Assembly (NCBI GenBank): GCA_024305745.1
Contig: JAHRBS010000010.1
Coordinates: 999,501 to 1,063,500, forward strand
Length of the DNA stretch: 64,000 nucleotides
Direction: 5' to 3'
From: Polyporus tsugae
Taxonomy: Eukaryota; Basidiomycota; Agaricomycetes; Polyporales; Polyporaceae
The position numbers and the translations under genes were made by a program. Shown here piece by piece: positions 1 to 11,700 of the stretch. Below the pieces are notes generated by a model that worked only from the letters and a program-made list of their open reading frames with translations, was not told the DNA's origin and ran no database searches. The stretch's first letter is position 1. Each line of letters starts with the position of its first letter.

Positions 1-3000
1 ATGATCAAAAACCTAGAAACTCTTCAGGTTTACGACACCAAGGCTCTCTGCGACACCGGTTGTACCGGTTCGTGTGTCAATAGAAACTTCGTTCAGCGTG
101 CAGGCCTATCACCTAAGCCATTCCCACATCCCATTGACGTGTTCAACGCCGATGGATCTCCCAACATAGGTGGTAGAATCACGCATTACGTTGACGTACA
201 GCTACAGATCGGAGACCACGCGGAACAAATCCCGCTTCTAGTCACTGATCTTGGCAAAATGGACATATATCTTGGGCACGACTGGATTGAGCATCACAAT
301 CCGTCGATACATTGGAAGAACAAAACCGTTGAGTTCGACCGATGCCCGAGCACTTGCCATCACATCGTCAGCGCTGGTGATCGAATCTTCTCCCTACATA
401 CCCGATCGTGGCTTGACGCCCGATCAGTCCATATACGTGCGAAAACGTTGGTAGCAATGGAAATCGCAATCAAACAGAATGAGGCCAAGGCAGAACAAAC
501 GTTCAAGGAAATGATCCCAGAGTACTATCAAGATTTCCGCGACGTCTTTGACGAAGCGACATTCTCTACTCTTCCTGAACGACAGCCTTATGACCACGCG
601 ATTGAATTGACCGTGAACGCTAAACCGTATTGTGGAAAGATATACCCCATGACTCTAGACAAACAACAAGCGCTAGATGTGTTCTTAGAGGAAAACCTAT
701 CCACAGGTCGAATTCGTCCATCGAAATCCTCGTGGGGGGCTCTGTTCTTCTTTGTCAAGAAAAAAGACGGCAAACTGCGTCCCGTTCAGGACTACCAGCA
801 GTTAAACGCCTTGACCAAGAAAAACGTATACCTCCTTCCTCTAATGCTAGAAATCCTAGATCGGCTGAAAGGAGCCCAGTACTATACCAAGTTAGACATA
901 CGTTGGGGATACAACAATATTCGCATAGTCGACGGCGACGAGGAAAAAGCAGCGTTTATCACGAATCGCGGCTTATACGAACCTCTCGTCATGTTTTTCG
1001 GCTTAACGAATTCCCCGGCGACTTTCCAAATGATGATGAACTCGATCTTCCAAGATCTGATTCTTCGTGGAAAGGTCATTGTGTACTTGGACGACATCAT
1101 CATCTGTACAGCCGATTTAGAGGAACACAGACGCATAGTGCGACAAGTCCTACAGATCCTTCGAGATAATCACCTTACGTGTAAACCCCAGAAGTGCGAG
1201 TTCGAAACTCAAGAAACCGAGTACTTAGGCCATATCATCACCCCCGGCAAGATCCGCATGGACCCGGGCAAGGTCAAAGGTGTCACTGATTGGCCGGTAC
1301 CCACGTGCAAACGTGATGTACAGAGTTTCCTCGGATTCGCAAACTTCTATAGACGGTTTATCAAGGACTTCTCAAAGATCGCTGGACCAATGAATCGTCT
1401 CACGGGTCTTAACGTATGGACATGGACTCCAGAGCATCAACTCGCTTTTGAAGGGATCAAGGGCGCAATCACACACGCCCCCGTGTTAGCCATACCCAAC
1501 GACACGGATCCCTTAAAAGTTGAATGCGATGCCTCAAACTTTGCGATCGGAGCCGAGCTCTCGCAGTGTCAGAACGGACTATGGAAACCTATTGCCTTCC
1601 TATCACATTCCTTAACACCCGCACAAAAAGGATACGAGATCTGGGATCGAGAAATGTTGTCGGTTATCGCCGCGTTACAAGAATGGCGTCACTTCCTCCA
1701 AAACGCACGAGAATTCGAGGTCCATAATGACCACAAAAACCTCGAATACTTCCGAAAACCACAACGGCTAAACGCGCGACAAGCGTGTTGGGCGACAACT
1801 CTCGCGAACTACCATTTCAAGTTACACCATAAACCAGGTCGTACCATGGGCAAAGTAGATGCTCTGTCTAGACGCGTGGACCACGAAACCGGTCCCGTGA
1901 TCGAAAACTTCACGTTGCTCAAGGAACACTGGTTTGCGGCTTCTCATACGATAGACGGAGCAGACAATCTAAAGAAAATGTGTCTGGAACACGTTAATCT
2001 TTATGACCGTCTTGTCGTCGAGAAACTAGGAAAGGACAATGATTGGGAATTAGCCGAGGACGGCTTAATCTACAGGAGGGGGAGAATGGTCGTTCCAAAC
2101 CACTCGGAACTTCGTGGACGCGTCATCGCTTCACACCACGACTCAATCGTGGCTGGACATCCGGGCGCAGCCAAAACACAAGATCTGATCATGAGATCTT
2201 ATTGGTGGCCGTCCATTCGGAAAGACGTTGCCAAGTACGTCGCCGGATGCATCACGTGCCAGCGCGTCAAGATTGATCGACAACCACGTGCTGCACCACT
2301 CCATCCCAACCCTATTCCCGATCAGAACTGGCAATTCGTCACTATGGACTATATGACCGGACTACCCGAATGCAACGGACATGATGCCATACTAGTCTTT
2401 GTCGATATGAAGTCAAAGGACTACATTGCTATTCCCTGTTCGAAAACGCAAGACTCGGAAGGACAAGCGAGACTCTTCATCAAACACGTAGTCGTACCCC
2501 ACAGCCTGCCCAAGCGCATATGGTCAGACCGAGGTCCTACCCTCGTGTCCTCCTTCACCAAAGAAGTCTACCGACAAATGGGAATCAAAGGCAATCCCAG
2601 TACAGCCTATCATCCCCAAACCGATGGACAGACCGAACGCATGAATCAAGAGATCCAGACCTATCTACGGATCTTCATCAATCACAAGCAGGATGACTGG
2701 GTCGAATGGCTACCGCTAGCAGAGTTCGCTTACCGATGTTGTGTACATGCGTCCACAGGGATGTCTCCTTTCTTCATGACTCACGGTCACGAACCCAATA
2801 CCGGAGTCGAGACTTTGAAAGACGGCATCAACAAATCCGCCAAGCAATTCGCCGAGCGAATGCAACACATCGGGAAGCAAGCAGCGCAGGCGCTGGAGAT
2901 AGCGCGAGAAGCGATGAAGCGACATTACGATAAGTACCGACAACCATCACGAGATTACAAGATAGGCGATTACGTATACATAGATGCACAGAACTTCCCC

Positions 3001-3582
3001 ACCGACCGACCAAACAAGAAACTCGAAGACAAGCGCTACGGCCCTTTCCGAGTTGAAGAAAAAGTCGGTGCTAGTGCATATCGCCTAAAACTCCCACCCA
3101 AGTGGAAGTTACGTCATCCCGTATTCAATGAAGTACTCTTAACCCCTGCACACGATCCCAAATTCCCAAATCAAGGGAAAACCAGTCGAGAAGTACCCAC
3201 TCTTCTAGAACCTGATCAAGAAGTCGAATCGATCTTAGATTCAAAGATCGTAGAAGGATCGGGTCAATCTCGCAAAGTTCATTACCTCGTTCAATGGTGT
3301 GGACTCACACGAGCTGACCGCGAATGGGTACCTTCGGATACAGACGAACTTCAGACGGACGAGGCTAAGAAGCTCATCACCGCTTTCTACGCAGCGAACA
3401 AATTCGCACCACGCATCCACGTTCGCTACCTACTCACCGCTACGGACAAACATGGACAAATAATTACATACGACACAGACTCTTATGACTTTTGGACACG
3501 TAGATATAATGACTGGAAACGACGAAATCCTAATGAAAGTAATACACAACAGGACTATATACGACGCTTTGCTTATGACTAG
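1..3582 (+). mobile_element. Ty3/gypsy chromodomain retrotransposon, pol polyprotein (5' end outside window)
   Basis: One uninterrupted 1,193-codon frame encodes, in order, an aspartic protease (Asp18-Thr-Gly), reverse transcriptase with YLDD at residues 362-365, RNase H (catalytic Asp near 510 in a CDAS context), an integrase with an HHCC zinc finger near residues 711-755 and the catalytic triad Asp783, Asp843, Glu879 (the D-35-E spacing is exact), and a C-terminal chromodomain at about 1074-1130. That order (integrase after RNase H) defines Ty3/gypsy (Metaviridae); the chromodomain places it among chromoviruses, which integrate into heterochromatin. The first Met coincides with the window edge, so gag and the 5' LTR must lie upstream and the true start is unknown. 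No stop or frameshift breaks the frame, so the copy may be young. It is followed by a polypurine tract and LTR start. Confidence 0.95.
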
Positions 3583-3645
3583 TTAACCCATGACATTAAC
3601 GACTACCCACTACTAACGCTTGGCGGCTTCCTGGGACATGAAGCT

Positions 3646-3656
3646 AAAGGGGGGGG
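3646..3656 (+). other. polypurine tract of the gypsy element
   Basis: An A3G8 run lies three bases before a TGTTACG sequence that opens the 3' LTR. In this family the tract primes plus-strand DNA synthesis. Confidence 0.8.
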
Positions 3657-3659
3657 TAA

Positions 3660-3870
3660 TGTTACGATACGATTCTTACGATTAGTAATACCACCTGTAA
3701 CGACATGTACGACCTGCCCTGAAGCACCTGGTCCGTGCACAGGTTCCAGTACAATATATAAACCCCTCGGTAGCTGCGGTAATTCCCCAGCTTCGAGTTG
3801 GTCTTTAGTCCCCCAGTCCTTCGCTTATTGCTAGCGTGAGGTCTGACCTTATCATTATCCATGGCCCGGA
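3660..3870 (+). repeat. 3' LTR of the gypsy element (start clear, end uncertain)
   Basis: The LTR begins with TGTTACG directly after the polypurine tract. A TATATAA promoter box sits at 3755-3762. I could not find the matching CA terminus, so the right end is a guess; the LTR may be longer or truncated. The 5' LTR is not in the window, so the two cannot be compared for dating. Confidence 0.55.
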
Positions 3871-5831
3871 AGAGTAACGTACGCTCTGTATCCAGATCCC
3901 TCTGATTGCACCATATGCGGCATATATCGGATGTTCGTCGGGTCTGACCGTATGATGAGTCGTCAGACGACGGGTAGGTTGAAAAAAAAATACGAGTGGG
4001 TGGGCTTTACCTTGTGTACGTGGAAAGAAGCAGGCCGTTGTTGCACAACCTCCCAACGCATTACCTACCCGTTCTTCGTTGCCCGCCGCATGATCCAGCA
4101 TTATCCAGCCCTACTAAGTAATACTTCAGCTTGGAGTTTTTATGAGGCGTCCGTGTTCGAGAAGTTCTTCCGGCCTGGTTCCGGCCCCTCCCAGGTTGCC
4201 CGCCCGGGATGCTGTATTGGCCAGCGAAACAAAGGTAGAAGCTCAGAGTGTAAGTGATAAAGCGTCGTAGGAAATCGGAGGGGAGAGGAGGAAGTGTGAG
4301 CCGCATGGTTCGAATCGGGCCGGACGAGTGTCACTGGCGAGTGGCCCGGCAACCTGGGCATGGACGACACGCGTGAGTCCGACTCCTCGGAGGCAACGCG
4401 ACGGCCACACTTTGGCCACACTCCTGCACTCAGCCACGTCCTCTGTTTTCCACTCCGTCTACCATCGTACGCTCCGAACCCATCTATCATGTTTTCCTGG
4501 CTCCTGGATGTCACGGTCTCAGAAGTGACTGGTCGCGACCACTGCCTCGGTTACAACGCTCCTGTCTAGTCGACTGGAACCAGACCCGAAGTTCGTCCCA
4601 GGCAACACACTCATCGCTGGTTCGTCTCGATCTATGCCCGTCGATCTCGAGGATATGGGCAAGCCAACTCTCAGTACCAGTCGAGCTCCCACAGGCCTCA
4701 AAGTCCCAAGCCAGTCCAACAAGCCAACCTAGCACTGCAAGCTGACCTATCGCACGCTCATGAATGACGTTCATGAGAAGATTAGTGCTCACGGGAGTTC
4801 ATCCAAATCCGTAGTGCGTTGTTGACATCCAGTCAGTCGGCAAAGCTGGTTGCTCGGCGCAGCCGTGTTCGCCAAAATCACTGGGATCGGTGCGTTACCG
4901 ATTATCTCTGCGTGTTGTTCGGTAGCGCATGGCGTTATGGAGACGGGAAGGGCTCGTTTTGTGCGTTGGGTAGAGGTATTCATCTCCGAATTCTCGGGTT
5001 GAACATTGTTACCCTGGCGTTGTGACAGTATGGGCAATGGTTCAGCCGCAGGGCGGTAGTGCCGTATGCTTGTGTAGATGCGTTGTATGATTCGGTGTTG
5101 CCAAAGGATGCACACAAGATACATATTCTGGCGAACGTGGATTAATATTGGGCTTGCCAGTGCGGGCTGGTGGTTCGTGAGATGACGACTCACCCATCTT
5201 GTCCCCAAAGCGCTGCTGTGACGGTCACGCGTATTGTGACATGCACTGGTCCGAGGAGAACCTATCCTCAAGCCCTCGCCCGAAGTCCCCGCCTCGTGAA
5301 GATCGAGGAAATACACTGCATAGATTGAAGGTCTATCGTCAAGACAACCGCTTCGCTGAATTGCAACGTACTTGGCTGTGGCTGAGCGGAGAGCTGCCCA
5401 AGTGCTGACCGCTTCGGTTCAATTCTGCTCGCTTCTATCCATTCGATGGGAGGGAGCTGAATCATCCAGCTGCGCTGTCTATCCCACATTACCATGCATG
5501 TACAGCGCTGCGCCGCCGTCTTTGCAGCTTTCTTCGCCGTCGTTTCTCAGGAAAGGATCCGTGCCAGCTACGCACGACATCTTTCCGAGGCTTCATAGCA
5601 TGGTATAATCCTGTGTTCACCGGAAAGAAGACTTGACGACGTACGATGCACCGCTTTACCCCTGATGAGCCGTATGGAGAAGGGAAGGGGGTAGGCGAGA
5701 CTGAGGGAGGAGCAACAAACAACGATGGGGAGCACGAGACGGAGTAGCGGTTGGAGGGCAAGGGTTCAAGGCGCGTAGCGCCATACTGACGGGCACTAGA
5801 AGATCTAAACAGGCCCATCGCGGCGGGCTTC
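3871..5831. other. intergenic, no recognisable gene
   Basis: About 2 kb without a supported coding exon. A 175-codon open frame on the minus strand at 4789-5316 has no recognisable domain. The end of the LTR may extend into the first part. Confidence 0.5.
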
Positions 5832-5853
5832 TTTTAAATTTGTTCGCTATAAG
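5832..5853 (+). promoter_or_regulatory. promoter element of family copy A
   Basis: TTTTAAATTTG (5832-5842) is followed by CTATAAG (5847-5853), about 210 bp before the start codon of copy A. The same T/A block followed by a TATA-like box (TTTAAATTTG, then TATTTAT) occurs on the minus strand at 19141-19161, about 170 bp before copy C. Conservation between paralogues on opposite strands supports a real promoter. Confidence 0.55.
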
Positions 5854-6064
5854 AGGCCTCGTCTCGCACCCATCCCCATGCCCGCCTTCTTCTCCTCTTT
5901 CCCCCACTGTCCTTCGGTATTCCACTAAACACGTTCCTTCACCACCACACTCTTTTTCCCACTTGCCACCGTCTTCCGTACCCTCTCGAGCTGTCGTAGG
6001 GAGCAGTCAATATATGCCGCTCGTCGACCCGCCCTACCCCTCCTTCACACGCGTCGTGACGAAA

Positions 6065-6658
6065 ATGTACCCGGCCCCACGTCCGTTCGACTCTTCCCGC
6101 CTCCCATCTTACCGCGCCGCCCATGTCGGCCGTTTCCACCCGTACCCGCGAAGCCCTCGGCGGAACACAGAAGCCATATACACCGTGAGTAAATGCGGTT
6201 CGCAAATCTGTCCTCCGCCGCCCCATCTCCGACACGATGTTTGACGCATAGCCCACGGTGGGGTATACCGCGCCCCTCGACCCCATCGCCGAGGAACCTG
6301 AGGCTGTAGTGATTGTAGGTCACTCGCGACGCTCTCAGCCACCTGTTTGTCGCCAGCGGTGTTGATTCGCTTTCTACCCTCTTCCAGCGCCCTCTCGCGG
6401 TGTATTATGACGGGGACAGCATCGACGATCTGCCCCTCGGGAAGCTCGCCAAGCCCGTCGTTGGGGAGTGGCGCACCGCGGGAAAGCTGAAGGAACGAGC
6501 CAAGTCAGCGACTGTGTTGGCGGTAAGTGCAGATGTCCAACATTTCACCCAAGGCATGTGGCCTGATCCGTGTGCTGCAGGACGTGTTGTTTACACTGCG
6601 CCGCACCTATCACGCTTTACTCGCGATGCGCGTGTTCCACGCAAGGGACGAAAAATGA
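6065..6658 (+). CDS. small three-exon protein, new paralogous family, copy A (110 aa)
   Basis: Exons 6065-6184, 6388-6522 and 6581-6658, both introns phase 0 and GT-AG (203 and 58 nt). Three blocks are shared with copies B and C. Exon 1 ends in a basic, aromatic motif (RLPSYRAAHVGRFHPYPR). Exon 2 starts Arg-Pro and holds an acidic segment ending KPVVGEW. Exon 3 is a short basic helix (DVLFTLRRTYHALLAMRV). The start was chosen because Met followed by a 6-11 residue linker and the LPxYR motif is the only N-terminus that aligns in all three copies; an in-frame ATG at 6014 exists upstream, but its ATATATG context looks like a TATA-type element. No signal peptide or membrane segment. I do not recognise a known domain; function unknown. 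Copy A has the most diverged exon 2, lacking the VSSxELD core. Confidence 0.72.
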
Positions 6659-7055
6659 ACCGTCTTCTCCAATACGTTGCCCTGCGCCCACGCAAAAAGG
6701 TCATCTCATCTTAACCACCCCTTGGTTCCAATGTGTTGCATTCCGCTGTCCTTGCTACGTCCCTCGCTGTCTCTCCAAGCTGTCGCTAGTCACGCTCCTT
6801 ACTTTCGAATTGTGTATATCCGCAACTGTATCTATAGGCTCTCCTCTTCGTGCAATCCTTCCTTGACCAGTCACTCATTTCGTGTATATGTTCGTTACGT
6901 TTACGCTACAGTGTATATCTTGGCCGTGTCCTATCCCTATTGGGATGCCTCTGGTAACCATGACCCCCCTCCTACAATCCACCGCTCCATGTAACTATAT
7001 CGTGCTTGGTTCCCCGATCGTGCGATCCATTTCGTGATCAACGATGGCCGAAATA
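6659..7055. other. intergenic between copy A and the isochorismatase-family gene
   Basis: Convergent 3' flanks; pyrimidine-rich, no coding signal seen. Confidence 0.6.
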
Positions 7056-8159
7056 TCAGAGTCTGCTATCACGCGGGAGCAGCGTCTCTAGAGCCTTCTC
7101 CCGATTCCCAGCATCCTCCTTGATAATCCGCGCGAAGTCCTTGAAGTTCGGCTTGTTGGCGTCAGCTGCAGAATCAGAGCATGGGAGGCAATCGAATCAG
7201 ATGAGTAGCAGTCACAGATAGGTGCCATCTCGAAGACGAACCTTGCAATTCAAAAGCGACGGTCTCGCTGGTCGTGATCTGCGCCCCGGCTTGGCGCATT
7301 CGCGCAAGCGCTATAGGGACCTCCTGTGGACGCGAGCTGGACACGCCGTCGGCGAGGACGTGCACGTCATACCCGAGCTGGAGGAGGTCGAGAGTGGTTT
7401 GCAGGATGCAGATGTGCGACTGTCCGAAAGGGTTTGCAGGGGCATAAGTCGGACGCATCACATATAATATCAGCGTCCGTCCGTCCGTCCGTCACGAAGG
7501 TCATGATATGGTTGCCACTAACTTCGATGCCGAACAGGACGATCGATTTGAAGCCGTGCTTCTTGAGCAGCGTGGTTACGGGCGGTATCGCCATGGAGAA
7601 GGCGGTCTTGTCATATGCGCCGAGGAAGAGGTTCCCGAGCGGCGCAGTGTCGAGCTCGGGTACGGTGGACCCGAGTGCTGTCGTCGAGAGGACGAGGCAA
7701 CCGTGCGGGACGCGGCCGAGATCGGTTCAGTGTTTGTTGGCTGGAAACATATGATACTCGGACACACGCACCTCGAGGGTTCTGTTCCGTGATTACGATC
7801 GGAACATCCAAAAGCTGTCAGAGGCGCGGCGGAGAAGACCGTGTCAGTCGATCCAGTTGCTGCGCAGAAGAAGCTTAAAGGGCCACAGAAATGGGGACAA
7901 GGCGGCCGATCATGCTATTCCGAGAGCAGAATTCTACGAAGCGGAGGCCGAGCAGGCACGAACCTTGGCGAGCTTGAGCATCCTGCTGCCTGTGGCGACA
8001 ACATGGTCGAAACCATGGACGAGGGGACCTGATCCCGATCGAGGCGAATGAGGAGGGGTTTCATATGAGAAGAGCGGACTCGGACGCACGAAATCGGGTC
8101 TGTATGTCGCAGACGAGGAAGACGGTGCGGCCTGGTATCAATCTGGTTACCGCGGCCAT
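7056..8159 (-). CDS. isochorismatase-family cysteine hydrolase (ISOC2-like), 206 aa
   Basis: Six exons on the minus strand: 8159-8090, 8028-7964, 7814-7772, 7677-7523, 7419-7242, 7165-7056. The protein follows the eukaryotic ISOC1/ISOC2 pattern along its whole length: VFLVCDIQTRF with the catalytic Asp, PIVITEQNPR, an AYDKTAFSM block with the catalytic Lys, FGIESHICILQTTLDLL with the nucleophilic Cys, and a C-terminal ALARMRQAGAQITTSE stretch. Length matches the family (about 200 aa). These cytosolic or mitochondrial hydrolases have an amidohydrolase-type fold of the cysteine hydrolase group; the natural substrate of ISOC proteins is not established. Intron 4 contains a short GTCC tandem repeat. 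It shares a 614-bp upstream region with the divergent coiled-coil gene. Family assignment is firm; substrate unknown. Confidence 0.93.
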
Positions 8160-8447
8160 GGTTCATGTGAAAGCGCGGGTGCGGCGATGGTCGTTCAGCG
8201 GCGGGAGAAGAGTCTTCAGTGGCGGGAGAATCACGTCCGAGAGCCTCGAGGCACCTTTTAATCAGTTTCTACGGCGATTCTTCGGTCCGCTGTCTGTGGT
8301 CCGCACGGCCGTGACGCTCCGTTCGGAGGACCTCCCGTATCCGCAGACGGTGGACTTGGACAAGACGGAGAGCCGTTGCGCAGAGCCCGTGGATCTGTTT
8401 CACGGAGACGGAGACGGAGGCACGGGAGCCGGGGACATTATAATGGC

Positions 8448-8521
8448 ATTAATATTGTCAATGACCGAATCGGGCCGGATGGCGGCATGGACGTTACAAT
8501 ATTAATATTGCCAATGACGGA
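8448..8521. promoter_or_regulatory. tandem direct repeat with CCAAT-type core in a shared promoter
   Basis: ATTAATATTGTCAATGACCGA (8448-8468) is repeated as ATTAATATTGCCAATGACGGA (8501-8521), 19 of 21 identical and 53 bp apart, in the region between two divergent genes. The second copy contains CCAAT, the binding site of the fungal HAP complex; the first has TCAAT. Confidence 0.45.
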
Positions 8522-8773
8522 GCCACGTGCGGTCCATTACGGCGGGTTGGCGGGAATCGCCGAGAGAGACTGGGTGGGGGGCGGGGGAAACAAAAACGAA
8601 CCACGGGCAAGCGCGTGTCTGGGCAGGGCTGCCATCTCATCCTCATCCTCCCCAGGATCCTCCGATCCTTCCTGGCCTGTGTCGTGGTCCCGTCCTTCGT
8701 TTGGTCCCCCACTCTCCGTCTCGGAACTGTCTCTCGTTTTGCATAACCAATCAAAAACCCACACATGTTCAAA

Positions 8774-11700
8774 ATGGACCACGACTCTCATTTTCAGGAC
8801 GGCGTCGACGCCGAACGGATGAGGGTATGTTTTTCTCCATTCCGAGCATATTCGTTCCGTCCCTAGCACCCAACGCTTTTAACCATCGACCGGGCTTGAC
8901 GCCTCATCTTAACTGCGGGACCCTGCGCCTCAATCCCCTCGCTAATTCCGCTTGCGCATTCGTGTGATGTGCATGCCCCATCGCTTCGGCGTTGATTTCC
9001 GTCGGACAGCGAATATGCTCTTCTCCTTCTCGTTGTGTTTCACATAGACTGACCCCACCCATCTCTTAGATGAGCTCTTTCACCTTTGGCAAACCAGTTT
9101 CACCTTCGGGCGCAAACCTTCCATCCCGCCATTCACGCTCCCACTCTCGCAACAGCTCTGTCTCGGTTCCTTCCTCTCTTCCCACCACTGTCTCAACCAC
9201 ATCCATGAACGACTCCCGCTCCCAGTCCCCCACCCGCAACTCCATTACTGGCGCGAAGCATAACTCCCACCACCGCCGCCGTTCGTCTGTCTCAACTCGA
9301 CGGGAGTCTGCTGATTTGATGGGTGTTTCCCTCCCGAGCATTCCCATATCCTGTTTGGAGGACAACATCAACCTCGGGGACAAGGACTCGATACGTCGCC
9401 GCGCTCTGTGGGCGTTGGAGGGCAAGGATGCGAGAGGTACTTTCTCGGTGGAAATCCCGGAGCTGGATGCACCTGAGGCCCCCAAACGAAGCTTTGATTT
9501 CCGTGCGTATTCTCCACGAGCTCCCACCAGTTCTGTCGTTGACCTAAGACGATAGCTACGAAGCCGTCCTTCCCCCCTGGCATTGGGACCGGATACAACG
9601 GAGGCCTCAATACCCTGATGGGCAGCAAGCGTGACTCTATCAAGTTCATGGCGTCTACGTCCTCGAGTGAGATCCTCGGTACTCTCGTCGAGGAGGAAGA
9701 GGAAGAGGACGAGGAGGAAACTAAGGCGGTCGCAACCAGCCCCGAGAAGCATGCTTCAGTCCCCACCACTGTAGCCGCTGCGCCATCTGCTCCCGCCCGC
9801 CCCAGACCAGCGAGCTTGAATCTTCGTCCCCTTTCCCTCTCTTCGAACAGCCTTTTTCAGACGGAAATCCTTACGCCTGCGCCTACGCCCAGTCCCCGTC
9901 AGGGCCTGAAGTCGTTGACCCTAGCTTCATCCCCGAGCTCGACACTTGGCGGCGCGATGAACAGGCGCAAGTCAGTCATTCTGTCGTCCTCGCCGTCTTC
10001 ACCCGTCCCGCTCAATTGCCGACCCCCACTCAACGTCGTGACCGACAACGCCCCAACCGTGTCGCCCAACCGCAGGAGCAGCATTTCCTACATGACGAAT
10101 AGTGATGCTCAGACCGTGTCCGCATGGGGTCTTCCCACGCCCGATATGACCCCCACATCGAGCAGTCTCGACAAGCGCCGTCACACGTCAGTATCTAGCT
10201 CGGGCAGCATGGATCTCGGGCAGCTCAGCATGCAACGCGGTCGCCCCCTCTCCATGAGCGAGCAGCATTTTTTATTTCAGGCGCACGAGACCCTCGTCCA
10301 GCGTATCACAGATCTAGAACGCGCTCTTGCGCACTCTTCTAGGTCGCGCCCTGTCTCGTGCGCCTCTGATGTCTCCTACGCATCGTCGGAGCCATCGGAC
10401 GAAATGTTGCAGCTCATCGCCGACCTCAAGGCGGAGCGCGACGAGCTGAAGAAGGACGTGGACGGGTGGCGTACCCGCGTCTCTGACCTTCAGCACCAAA
10501 TCGACATGCATGCCAAGCGCATCGAGACGGAGCGCCGAGACGCTTGGGTCGCCAGGCAGCGCGTCGGCCTTCTTGAGGTCGAGAAGACTGCGCTCGAGAA
10601 GATCATTGCGGAGAAGATCGCCCAGGCGGAAGACGCCCTTGCGCGCCTTGCGGCCGCCAATGCTACTTATCGGTCCTCCCAGGACGAGGTCGCGCATCTC
10701 AAGGCTGAAGTAGAGCGCCTGCGCAACGTTGAAGACGAGTGCGCACGTCTCCGCGCTGAGCTCCTTGAAGAGAGGAAGAAACGTGAGGACATGGAACGTG
10801 ACCTCGAGCACGCCGGTCTTCTTGACACCCCTCGGCCTTTCAACGCTATCTCCAACGGCGTACCTGTGGCTCGGGCCATGATGCATGCGAAGCGCGGTCT
10901 TGGCTTCCGCTCGATCGACTCCGAGAGCTCCTTCACGGACGTCGAGTCCATCGATGAAGACCACCGTTCCGGGCTGAAGGCCGTCCAAGAGGTCGACGAG
11001 GATGACAATGAGACGACTAGCGATGACGAAGACGACGAACTTGCGCGGTATGAAGACGAAGAGGAGGGCGACGAGTACGAGTTCCCCACCTCCATGTCGT
11101 ACGAGTCTGTCATGGAGTACTCCCGCGCCACGACACCCCGTCTGTCTACGGATTCCGCCAACTCGGCTCCGTCTCTGTGCACGAGCCGTTCCCCATCCGT
11201 CTCCCCATCACCGCTCCCGTCTCCCATGGAGCCAACGCACGCGCGTCACGCCTCGCTGTCGAAGGCTTGGACGTTCCCGACCGGCCCTACTGTGATGCCT
11301 GCTGCATCGCGCCCGTATGAGGAGATCGACCGCTTCTTCGGGTGTCTGGAGGATGTCGACAACTCTCCTCCGCTCGACTCGAAGCTGCACTCCATCGAGA
11401 GCAATAAGAACATCTTCGCGCAGGCGCTTGTCGAAGACGACGATGACCTCCCTCCGTTCGTTCTTCCCTCGGACGTCGGCAACGTTGTCATGTCGCCTGA
11501 GGTCGAATCGCCCCAGCGCTCTCTCGATATCGTCGTCGAGGAGGACGAAGAGGAGGAGGAGGATGACAACGACGACGAGGAACAGGAATATGATGATTAC
11601 GACATTGACGAGGAGTTTGTTGGGGAGGTCGATGAGGGCGGGATCAGGTTCACGTTCAACCCGCCCCCCGATTATTTCTTGGATTCCGACGCCGACACGA

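Noticed and set aside
4305..4325. GGTTCGAATC, a perfect tRNA B box
   Set aside because: No A box at a proper distance and the flanking bases do not form a T stem; taken as chance.
4789..5316. 175-codon minus-strand open frame
   Set aside because: No domain, no splice context and no match to the neighbouring retroelement proteins.
7478..7500. GTCC tandem repeat as a CRISPR or minisatellite
   Set aside because: Only about four 4-bp units within an intron; ordinary microsatellite.
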